NCBI GenBank assembly: GCA_029706075.1
Contig: JAINUG010000021.1
Coordinates: 682,001 to 746,000 of the forward strand
Length of the DNA: 64,000 bases
From: Aldrovandia affinis
Taxonomy: Eukaryota; Chordata; Actinopteri; Notacanthiformes; Halosauridae
Reading direction: 5' to 3'
In this document: positions 12,401-24,400 of the stretch, piece after piece
How positions within the stretch are numbered: the stretch's first letter is position 1
Layout: every line of letters begins with the position of its first letter
Notes under the pieces: model-generated
Databases searched by the model: none
Seen by the model: the letters and a program-made list of their open reading frames with translations, nothing else
What the model was told of the DNA's origin: nothing
Position numbers and translations under genes: made by a program

Positions 12401-15400
12401 CATTTACATTTATCTGGGTTAATCACATTACCTTGAGGACCTTAAGCAGGTGCTCAATTCAGTCAACTCTGAATAGGGCCCTAAATGATGTCTTCATGTA
12501 GCAGAGAGGAAATGGCATCTCATGGTCCCTGATTAGAAATAATGCTCAGCATAGGCTAGTAATTGAAAAACCCTGCACCTCTGCACTCCAGATTAAAATA
12601 CAGTAATTGAATTGTACATCTCATACCAGAGTCCACTCAAGCCTTCCCTGAAATCATTTTGTTTCCCCTGAAAGAATAATGTTCTCAGTGGAAACCCTAT
12701 TCCACTCCAGCAAAATGAGCCAACCAGAGTCTGAGCAAGCCCCAAATTCCAATGCAACCTTTTTTTCTTGGAAACTGATTAATTTGCTTCAGAATCAGGC
12801 ACAGACAAGCATGGTATTAAATGTACTTTCAATCATCTGTTCATTCAAAAACATTGGACTGAATGTCAATTATTATTACATTTTTAATACAGCAAGTTCT
12901 TTCCAAATCACATCTCCTGTCACAATATGATTCCACCGTGTCAAAAATGGAGCTGAAAGCTCACAGGAAGCTGCTTTCATAACTAACTTATTAAAATGGC
13001 TTAATCATAATGGATTTTAAAAACAAATGCATGAATAAAATAAAGCTGTCTCTGTCCTTATTCATGAGTCATTGTTTCAAGTCGCTCCCTGTTCAATGCC
13101 AACTTAACCTCCTTTTACGTAGAGAGGGAGCTGAGCACATTGGGCTTAGTGAGAATGGACCGGATGGAGTAAAGAAGCCAGTATTACCTGTGGTGATTTG
13201 AGGCTTTCCAGGTTCCTGCTCTCTCTGTCCTCTGTGAGCTCTATCGCGGTCTCCGAGCTGCACAGTTCCGGCTCGGCTTGCGCCGTACTGATGTGCGGCG
13301 GCCTCTCATTCTCCACTTCCTCTTTCACTTCTCCATTGTCTTGGGCTGCAGCCTCCCTGGTCTCTGGGTGCACAGCCTTGGGTGTTTCGCCATGCTGTCT
13401 CTCAGGCTCTGGCACCTTAGCTTGCTTTAGTGCACTGCCCTTTGCCTGGGTGTGCACTGGCACAGTGCCTTCTACAATTTGACTCTCTCTAAACTCTGTG
13501 GTTCTGTCCCCTGCTGTTTCAGAGGGCAGTCGGAGGGTCTCAGGAGTACCAGGCCTTCCTTCCTCCAGCTGGGTGGTGTCAGTTTGTATCACGTTCCTGC
13601 TCCCTCCCTTCTCCAGCTGGCTGGTATCAGTGTGTATTATGTTCCTGCTCTCTGCTTTCTCCAGCTGGGTGGGTTTAGTCAGCTCTGTCTGCTGTCCCTT
13701 GGATTGGTCAACAGGGTCCTGGCCCCCAATGAGCAGAGCTGCAGACTTCTCAGCAATAATTTCCTGAGCATCAGGCAGATCCAGCACAAGGTACCTCCTC
13801 TGTTTTTCCTGAGTGTCTGTACTCCAAATGTTATCTGTGCTCCTATTTGTCCTGGGCTCAGTGGTTCCATCCCGCAGTGAGCTCTCTCCTCTCTCCAGCT
13901 CTGTGGGTTCAGTGTGTATCATTCTCTCACACTCTTTTCTCTCCAGTTGTGTAATATCAGTGTGTATCATTCTGTCACTCTCTCCTCTCTCCAGTTGTGT
14001 GGGTTCAGTGTGTATCACTCTCTCACTCTCTCCTCTCTCCAGCTCTTTGGGTTCAATGTGTATCATTCTCTCACTCTCTCCACTCTCCAGTTGTGTGGTA
14101 TCAGTGTGTATCACTCTCTCACTTTGGGTTCAGTGTGTATTATTCTCTCACTCTGTTCTCTCTCCAGCTGGGTGGTATCAGTGTGCATCACTCTCTCACT
14201 CTCTCCTCTCTCCAGTTGGGTGGATTCAGTGTGTATCACTCTCTCACTCTCTCCTCTCTCCAGTTGTGTGGTATCAGTGTGTATCATTCTCTCACTCTCT
14301 CCTCTCTCCAGCTCTTTGGGTTCAGTGTGTATAACTCTCTCACTCTGTTCTCTCTCCAGCTGGGTGGTATCAGTGTGTATTATGTTCCTGCTCTCTGCTT
14401 TCTCCAGCTGGGTGGGTTTAGTGAGCTCTGTCTGCTGTCCCTTGGGTTGGTCAACAGGGTCCTGGCCCCCAATGAGCAGAGCCCCAGACTTCTCAGCAAT
14501 AACTTCCTGAGCATCAGGCAGATCCAGCACAAGGTACCTCCTCTGTTTTTCCTGAGTGTCTGTACTCCAAATGATATCTGTGCTCCTATTTGTCCTGGGC
14601 TCAGTGGTTCCATCCCGCAGTGCGCTCTCTCCTCTCTCCAGTTGTGTGGGTTCAGTGTGTATCACTCTCTCACACTCTTTTCTCTCTGGTTGGGTGGGTT
14701 CAGTTGTGTAATATCAGTGTGCATCATTCTGTCGCTCTCTCCTCTCTCCAGTTGGGTGGGTTCAGTGTGTATCATTCTGTTGCTCTCGCCTCTCTCCAGT
14801 TCAGTGGGTTCAATGTCTATCACTCTCTCACTCTCTCCTCTCTCCAGCTCTTTGGGTTCAATGTGTATCATTCTCTCACTCTCTCCTCTCTCCAGTTGTG
14901 TGGTATCAGTGTGTATCATCTCTCACTCTCTCCTCTCTCCAGCTGGGTGGGTTCAGTGTGTATTATTCTCTCTCTCACTCTCTCCTCTCTCCAGTTGTGT
15001 AATATCAGTGTGTATCATTCTGTTGCTCTCTCCTCTCTCCAGCAGTGGTTCAATGTATCACTATCAGTCTCTCCAGCTCTTTGGGTTCACTCTCTCATTC
15101 TCCCTCCTCTCTCCAGTTGTGTGGTATCAGTGTGTATCATTCTCTCACTCTGTGGTCTCTCTCCAGTTCCTCTCTATCAGTGTGGTATCACTCTCTCACT
15201 CTCTCACTCTCTCCTCTCTCCAGCTCTTTGGGTTCAGCTCTCACTTGGGTTCAGCTCTTTGGGTATAACTCTCTCACTCTGTTCTCTCTCCAGCTGGGTG
15301 GTATCAGTGTGTATTATGTTCCTGCTCTCTGCTTTCTCCAGCTGGGTGGGTTTAGTGAGCTCTGTCTGCTGTCCCTTGGGTTGGTCAACAGGGTCCTGGC

Positions 15401-18400
15401 CCTCAATGAGCAAAGCCCCAGACTTCTCAGCAATAACTTCCTGAGCATCAGGCAGATCCAACACAAGGTACCTCCTCTGTTTTTTCTGAGAGTCTGTGCT
15501 ACTTTCCCTGTGCTCAATGACTATGTCTCGCAGTGTTTCAGCAAGCTCGGACAGGGTAGTTTGATCCTGAATCAGCTTGTTAGCCTTGTGCTGCCCTGGC
15601 TGGGATTTGATGCGGATCTGCTCAGAGTGAGGTTCCTCTCTCTTCAGTGTCTCCAAGGTCTCACTCAGTTGAATAACATCACTAGGCTGTGTTTCGCCAG
15701 GTTGTACCATAGTGTCTTGTGCTGTTTTGCATGGTGCAGTACCGCTGGGCAGGCTGAGTGTGTGTTTTACTGTGTATCCAGACCAGGTGTCCCCGTGCTC
15801 TGTAGTGTCAGACGGCTGTCTCTTAGCATCCGCCTCCTCAGCTAACGGCGTCCATGTTGTGTCAAACCCTCCTGTTCCAGAGGACATGATGCGCTGGGAA
15901 TCACTGCTTTTAGACTCCCATTCTTCTGGTGTCTGAATATGCAGTATATCAGTGTCTAGGATGGCCATGGCCACTTTATTTGACTCCCTCTTAGCATGCT
16001 GAGTATCAGAGCTATCCCAGTGCTCTCTCTCATCATTTTTCTTCTCAGTTTCTATCATCCTGGAGTAACTTAAATCCCCATCTTGTTTCTTTGAAGGGAT
16101 AGTCGCAGCGTAATATCTATTAGTCTCCGATATCTTAGTGTCCTGAATGTCAGAACCACGCTGGTCCATAACTGCAGTCTCAGTGCTCTTGTGCTGTGGT
16201 GGCTCAGTACGTTGAAGCTCACTGCTCAGTGCATTAGTGTTTCCAGTGTTCCTGTACTCTGTGCTGTCACGGAGTAGTGGGCCAACGTGTTGAGTGTCAG
16301 TCCCAGGGACCTGAATCTGCTGTATGTCAGAGTCCGGTATGAGTCGGACTACATTCTCAGTGGGCTGTATTCCAGTGTGCTGAGTTTCAGTGTCTGTTTT
16401 CTCAAAAAAGACAAATTCTGTGTGCTGGATGTCAGCGCGCTGAGGCTCGCTTTGTTGCATGCCAGTTTCTGCTGCACTATCGTGCTTCTTCCAGTCATCT
16501 GGTTGGCTTCCAGCCAGTTTCTCTGCGTGTGGAGTCTCAGAGCACAGCTTTGTCTTAGCATGCTGACGGTCAATTTGCATTTTAGAAACGTGTGGGGTTT
16601 TGCTGACACCGCTCGTCTCAGTGGGCCATGATGACGGAGAAGCCTCTTGTTGCCTCAGCAGCTCTTCCTTAGTGTCCCGAGGGATGACTCCAGACTGCAA
16701 AGCTGTACTGCTCACTCCTTCAATCCACATCTACAACCACCAGTTTAACATTAGAAATATAGATTTAATCAGGGACACTGCCAGCAATGCGCTACCAGCA
16801 GCGGGTGAATTTCATTCCATCACAAAGACTAGCTGTAGCAGAAACCTCCTTGGATTTTTTTTCTTGGAAGGTGCACAATGAACACATATCAGCCTTTAAA
16901 TAGCAGCTGGAGGAGATTAGGCCTTATAGAAATACACTATTTTTCATGCAGTTTTGTTGTAGTATCTTGGTGCAAATGACTCATTAAGTGCATAGGAGCA
17001 TCCACAAAGTGCACACCACACACGCCACACATGGAATAATTAGGTTCAGTTTCAGTGAAATGCCAATACTAATACATGACCACACAAGCCATGCAAGGAG
17101 AGAAGTTGACTCAGTGCATGGTAATAGAAAGGGAAAAAAGTACAGTCCAGGTGCAAATACATAACCACAATGACTGAGGCAAGGGGAATGCTTCTAATGT
17201 CTGGGAAGTATCATTAAATCACACACAACTGTCAAAACACACAAACCTTCCTGTACTTGCTACATTGGCTTCCTACTCAATTCTGAGCCAATCAGAAAAT
17301 TCCCCCCTCACCTTTAAAGCACTTCATAAACTTACCCCCTCTTACACCAGAGACTCTATATTTACTCACCCTGTCATTAACACCTCTGTAACTCGACAAT
17401 TTAGTGTTCCCAAAACCAGGCATTGCTCTAAGGGTGACTATTACTTTTCCTCCCCTACCTTTGGATTTCTCTCCATTATCAACTCTGGGGCCATTGTAAA
17501 GTTAAAATACCATATATAAAATCCCAAACCCGGCTTTGACGTATTGCAGCATCTAATATGTCTTTTGTGTTTATGCAGGGTCCTTTGGCTACAGAAAGGC
17601 ACTTTACAGCTAAAAATATAATAAGAGTAACATCAAGCCCAAAAATATCCAAACCATGATAGTGCAATGAATGTGCTGCCCCATTTTGGCCATCAAAAAA
17701 TAAATTAAGAAAGCCACCATTAAATAAATTGAGAAAAAAAGGTTCTCCAAATGTGAAGAGGGACATAAGATTGAAGGATATGATAATCTCAAGTAACAGA
17801 CCAAATCCAAACCACACACTGCAAGCCTGCAAGTTCAAGCCTGCCGAAGCAGACATGCTGTATGAGAGCGCTGTACGCTGAAGATTAGTAATGGCAAAGG
17901 CGGCTCTCACACAATAAACATCATATTTAATCTCACGCAAACGGTAAATTATGCCTCTGATAATACTGATAAAACACTATGATATACAATGTGTACTTGA
18001 GTGACATGTTTCCTGATTAGTTTATTTTGAAAGCAAATAACATACATTATAATGCACTACTACAGTTGCTTTTGACACTCTTTACTCATATTACTTAAAC
18101 TTATGTCATTGTAATGTGTAGTCTTCTGCAGCTATGTGCGTTAAGTATTGACTGACAGTGGAGCTGAGCCAATGGAGTGCTGGGCACAGACATTTCCCTG
18201 TGGTGGGAGTATACTGTAGCTGAGGTGTGTGTTTCTGTACCTGTATATCCATAAGGCTCAGCTTGAGCTGCTGTTCTGCTGATGATGTGGACACTTCAAA
18301 TGCACGCCCATTCACTGCCTGTTTCTTCTTCTCTGCAATATCCTAAAAAAAAAAAAACAGTCATTCAATCAAACTTCAATGTGAAGGCAGAAAATTACTT

Positions 18401-21400
18401 GAGATGTGACATATTCAGCCACTGCAAAAACTTTAAATACAAAACAAAGCTGAAACAAGGGGCCGTTTCAATGGATTTGATTTAAAAGAATACATGGCTG
18501 AATTTTGTGTGTTTCTGTTGGGGTGCAGCATTGATGATCAATGGACCCTGACAGAAACACACAAAATGTCTGTACTTTTTGACATGAACATTGCCATGTT
18601 TGTACTTTTTTAAATGAACATTGTCCCAAAGCCCATTTTTGAAAGAAGCTCACCTGAAGGCTCTGTGTGAAGTTGGATATATGAGCATTGCTGTCCCTCA
18701 GGGCAGCTGAGATGTCCTTGTCTAGTCTGTCCATCCGCTCCAGCCCCACACTGTCCTTCAGGAAGTGATCGTGCGACTGTGCCTCCTGCAGGACATGCCT
18801 CAGCCGCTCGCCCTCCTCCAGTTCAGCCTGAAGCACACAGGTCCATTAAACCACAGCCGCCAGCATGCAAGCACAGTCCTCACGTGCGTTGGGTAAAACG
18901 TGCTCACGATGAGCAGTGGCTCAGGTTTCTTTTGTGCATTCTTCCACGTGTCTTTCAGCATAAATGATATAAATCTCAATCTGCTGAGGCACGTTCCATA
19001 TTTGCAATTATAAGTGAAGATGAAAGAACGGCAGTCTGTTCTTTCCTGACATACTCTGCCTGTCCATACATTATTCTCACCTGCAGAACGGACGTACGCT
19101 TTAATAAAAGTTAATCTATATAATCTCATGCCTAAAACCCGTCTCTGCCAGACCGGCCCTAGCCGTTAGCCCCGATTGGCTATCCGCTCCTGAGGGATAG
19201 AGGAGGGTGGTCGGCACGAATTTGCTGTGAAGCACGTAAGGGTGTCTCCAGAAAGGGGGTCGGTGAGTTCTGTCTCGAAGGAGGCGGATCATCGCTGGAT
19301 TGGAAAGTAGCCTGCCCCGTAGGGACAGGCGGAGAATTCATGAGGGAGGGTTAATCGAAATAAATAGAGGGTATAATTGGCTTCCAAATTGGGGAGAAAA
19401 ATGGGGAAAAATCTGAAATTTATAAAAATGTTAAATAAAAAAATAAAAAAACTGGTGCAGTTAACTATGTACCCAAAATTACATATAAAAATAACTTTCC
19501 TTTAAAATTCATTAAAAATTCCAATATAATTCATTTGCTTCCCTATATTGCATTTCAGTCATGTATAGTGCATTTCAATTTATTTGCTTCATAATATTCT
19601 TAGCCTTTGGACAGCAGGAAAGTGCAAGAGAATGCACCATGCAAAATACCCAATTCAAAACCCTGAATCAGTGAATATTTTACCTTAAAACACATTATAG
19701 AACCCTCCCAAACGACCTTTAAAATGAAGACAATCAATTTTTGCAATGGTCCCGCAATCATGGTAGGAAGTTATCTTATTCAGAGAAATGAGGGGCTTTC
19801 ATCCTTTGTCCGTTCCCCTGTTTTTCCCATTCATTCCCTCACGCGCTACCCTAGAATGCCATAGCAACCGACTCTCCTCTGTTCCAGTAATCTGCCTCAC
19901 AAGCATTTCCTACACAGGGTGACTGTTCCTGTTAACTCAATTATTTTATCTAAGTAGCCCTAACTGGAAAAGGGGGAAAAAGCAGCGAGTTGCGGACGTC
20001 ACGGCACACTCTGTGACTGTGAACCCGGTTACCTGCGCCGTGTGTGAAGAGCCTGTGGATAGCTGCGCGTGGGCGGACCCATTCCACTGCTGTACGGCTT
20101 GAAGAGACTCTCTCAAACTGCGCTCCGTGTCCTCGGCACAGCTGCCCAGCCCCTCTGACAGCTGAGCCCTCAGCCTGAACAGAAGCCAATTCCAATTAAT
20201 ACATAGAATTTACCAATGAAGGCAAGAACCTGCATTTCCTCTGTAAAAGAGATGGGTATAGCATGTTGTATCTGACATTAACAATTCCCTAAGGACATTC
20301 GCTTTTCACACTGGGGAGGTTCTTGGAGGTGGCCAGTTTGTCAGCTCCCAGCGGCAGTGAGGAGTGTGTGACGGAGAGAGAGGCAGCACACCTGTTGTGC
20401 TCCTCTGTCACCGCAGCCACGGTAGACATCACATCCGCGGGGAGTGCCTCCTCTGCGGCCTCTTTCCCCTGGGCCCGCTGCAGGTCCTGCACCCGAACGG
20501 CCAGCTCTTCCAGAGGTCTCTCGCAGCTCTGCGGGGCACAGCGGTGTGACAGAGAGGACAGTGGTTCAAACGATGAGACACAAGGCTGGACACGATTGTT
20601 ACGAGCAGCACGCAGTCTTGCCAACCCAATGGTTTCAGAAGCCGTAAGGATCAGAGCGAGGTAGCCTGAGGTCACTGTCTTTGTGGAGCGTGATTAGCAT
20701 GGCCCACTGCTGCCACCAACTGCTTGACCATGGCACTGCAATATCAATTTCGGTGTCGATTTTGAAACGCGTCATAAAATCCTGTCCTCCTGCTCTCCTG
20801 CCTCTTGATGCATGTCAGATAAAGTTGCTTAAGGTCACTTTAGTTTTACTGATTAAATATTTTATAAAGCCTCATAGGTCTCATAGGCAGAAGGTTACTT
20901 TTATCCTATTAAAATGATTAATTTATAAAGGAAACCCACTGTTTGTGTTATGTAGTTGTGAAATCATACCATTAGGGGGGGAGGGGAATATTGAATGTCC
21001 TTTTAGTAGAGAAAAGTGTGTTTCAAAAGTTTGATTCAACACAGCTTAAAAGAGAGATCTCCAGCAGTGCAGTATAAAAGCAGTTTGAAAACACTGGAAG
21101 CTATCCCATTTGTAAGATGAGATAAGATGAGGTGAGGTAAAATATAAAATAATACTAATTTAAGATAACACCTTTTTGTCCGTTATGACAGACTATACAT
21201 TCTAAAGTCAATCCCCCTTGTACATTATCAGGACATATGCCATATATTTACATAAAAAGGGTACCTTCCTACCCCTAAACACACAACGAAACGTTATGAA
21301 CCATTGCGACTTTCATTCCACATTAGCAGGGAGAAACAATCAGGTCAGTTCGCCAGCAGAACTGGCACACACATTCACATTGCAGGGAACTGACATACTG

Positions 21401-24400
21401 TGTGTGTCTCATTACATTACATTACATTACAGGCATTTAAGTCTCCAGAGCCTACAGTTTTACATTTCTTTACAATCATTTTCAGCTGGATATTTAAGCA
21501 ATTCAGGGTACCTTGCTCAAGGGCGGCAGTGTCCCACTGGCCCTTAACGTTACAAGAGGTGTCTCAGTTAAGTCTCCCCTGCCTCTCGTTCAGAAGAGGT
21601 ACCTTGAGGGCGTTCCACTGGCCCTGGAGGTGGCCGATGTCGGCGCGCTGCTTGCTGTAGCTCATCCCCTGGCCCAGCCTGCGCAGGTCCCGCTGCAGAG
21701 CCCTGGCCTCGTCCCGCAGCCGCTGCACTCTCCCCTCCAGGCCCCTCAGACGGGCCTCGCCCTCCCGCAGCCTGTCCCGGGCCTCTGCCTCAGAGCGGGC
21801 CCTCCGCCCCTGCATGCGGCTGACCTCCAGCTCCAGGGAGGCCTGGCCGCTGGCGGTGCACAGGCCCAGCAGGGAGGCTTTCACTGCGTCCAGCTCCCTC
21901 ATCTCCCTCTCCTCCCTGTCACTGGTCTGCAGCAAGGCCTGCAGGGGACACACACACACACACACAGGTGTAAATGCTTGCACTTTCACTGTTTCATTGT
22001 GGGGCCACATATACTGAAAATGTATGCATTCACTACTGTAAGTCGCTTTGGATAAAAGCGTCTGCTAAATGGCGTATATTATTATTATTATATTATATTG
22101 TAACCAGAATTATACCTCTTACAAATGAACACCTGCTAATTCCCTCTGCTAATAACATTCCTCCTAGATTCACTAGGAATTTAAAAGAAACTTGCTGACA
22201 CTATATGCAGTAGCTGGTATTATAAGTAAACTGTCCATCGATATGAATAGTTGAAAATGCAGGCCATGGGCTGTGCTGTGTGTGTGTGCATATGTCCATA
22301 CTGTGTGTGTGTGTGTGTGTGTGTTTGTGGGGGGATCAATGAGAGGTACCTTCAGTGTGTTGACGATGCTCTGTAGGCCAGCTCTGTCGCTGGGCAGTGG
22401 CCCTAATCCTTGCACTTGCTCCTGCAGCCAGTCCAGAGCGGCGCTGTGCTGCTCCACTAGCTGGTCACAGTGGCGCTCCATCTGGATACCCTCCTCCAGG
22501 CTCTGACAGGCCTCCTGGGCAGAATTAGCACAGCCACACATGAGTGTTCCCCAAAGACCCACACTGCAAACACCCATGCAGCCCTGGCAAGGTATGCAAG
22601 AGCTGAGTGATTAAAACACAATCCAATTCCCAATATGTCAACCCTAACCTTTAAAATAATGTACAATATCATTTTTAACACTTTATTTGAATTTATTTTA
22701 ATGTAAAACATTGACTTATTTATATTGTACATTTTGTTTTTGTTTGATAATTACTTTGTTTTTTAATATGTTTTCTTTGCAAAGTTTTTGCAAATGCATT
22801 AAAAGTTATTATTATTATTGTTACATTACATTTAGGCATTTAGCAGACACTCTTATCCAGAGCGACTTACACAGTTTACATTTCTTTACATACAATCCAT
22901 TTATACAGTTGGATATTTTACTGAAGCAATTCAGGTTAAGTACCTTGCTCAAGGGTACACCCAGCAGTGCCCCACCTGGGAATTTAACCTGCAACCTCTG
23001 AGTTACAAGCCCAGCTCCCTAACCATTACACTACACTGCCAGCCTATAATTATTATTATTATAGTAAAGTATCTCAAGTATCAAGTATCTCTACTTTAGA
23101 TCTAAAAAATGCATCAGAAAGTCATGCACAAGGCCAGATGTGTGAGCCTGCTCACCGTCAGGTCTTTCAGCAGCCGGGGGAACATTCCTCCAGGGCCGCC
23201 CAGGAGGGGTCAATCCAGCTGGGGTCCTGTGTAAGCTGGAACAGCTCCATCCCCTGGGCTCGGAGAGCGGAGAAGGCGGGAGTCATGTCCCTGGTCCGGT
23301 TTAGCAGGCTCCGTGCGTGCTCCATGGCCAAGCGGCGGTCACCCAGGCCTGGCCAGGGGAACTGGCGGGGGAGTTCTGCTGTCTGCTTCTGAAGCTGCTC
23401 CACTTTGCCCTGGGCCTGCTGCTTCTGGTACAGGCAGGACACCAAGCGCTCCACCACACCCTGCAACATGCTGAAACAGCACAGCAGACTGTTACAGTGG
23501 GGATAATTACACCTTTCAAATCGGTGCAAAAAGAGTGAAACAATAACCTCTTAATGTTATGTTAAAAATAAAGAGCTCTCTGGTAGCTAGTAGTTACCTC
23601 CCCCCGCCCCATTCACTGCAGACATGAGTCCACCCGCACTGAGGGGTTCTCTTTGTCTGATTGAGTGTCTCCACAGATATTCTGAAAATATCCTTGACAT
23701 AATAAAGTAAACCTCCATCCACAGCTGTTAATATAATAATATGTATACGCTTTTATCCAAAGCGACTTACAGTAGTGAATGCATACATTTTTCAGTATAT
23801 GTGGTCCCCATGGGAATCTAACCCGCAACCTAAGCGTTGTCAGCGCCACGCTCTATCTACCGAGCCACACAGAACCAGTTCTATATAGTGTAACATTTCT
23901 TATATTACTTAAAAGCATGGCTAGTATTTATCCAGGTATTTATCCTGATGCATGGGCTCACTGTGCTTAACTGCACTGAAAGTGACTGCTTTGAGCATTG
24001 AAGGATACCTGCAGAGCTCCGCTGCAGACTGCATGACTGCCCTCCACTGCTCCTCGGCGTCTCCCACTGTCTGCAGGACTCCGCACCTCCTGCTCTCCTG
24101 TCTCAGCGCACTCTGCTTCAGGCCCTGCAGCTTGGAGTCTCCTTCACACCTGACACTGAGGAGAGCCTGAGGAGGAGGGAGGGAGAGAGCGTGTGAGAGA
24201 GAGAAAGAGAGAGAGACATGAAGGAAAACGTTGATAGAGACGTTGGCCCAAATACTGGGATCAATCCAGTTGTGTCAAGGACAGTGGACATATCATTCAC
24301 AGTCACATCATAATCCAAGCTCAACTCAAGGACTGCAGCTGCAGAACAATTATGTACATCTACAATCCAAGAGAACCCACGGATCCAACAACAATGAGGT

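Noticed and set aside
13880-15300. Regular 48-bp repeats as a CRISPR-like array
   Set aside because: Units are contiguous without unique spacers and encode protein in a eukaryotic gene.
13813-15444. Long plus-strand open frames (up to about 420 codons, Ser/Leu-rich)
   Set aside because: They are the reverse complement of the 48-bp coding arrays; three frames are open at once and no splice or homology support exists.
23742-23876. tRNA gene
   Set aside because: Has A and B boxes but continues into a SINE body and tail with common fish SINE sequence.
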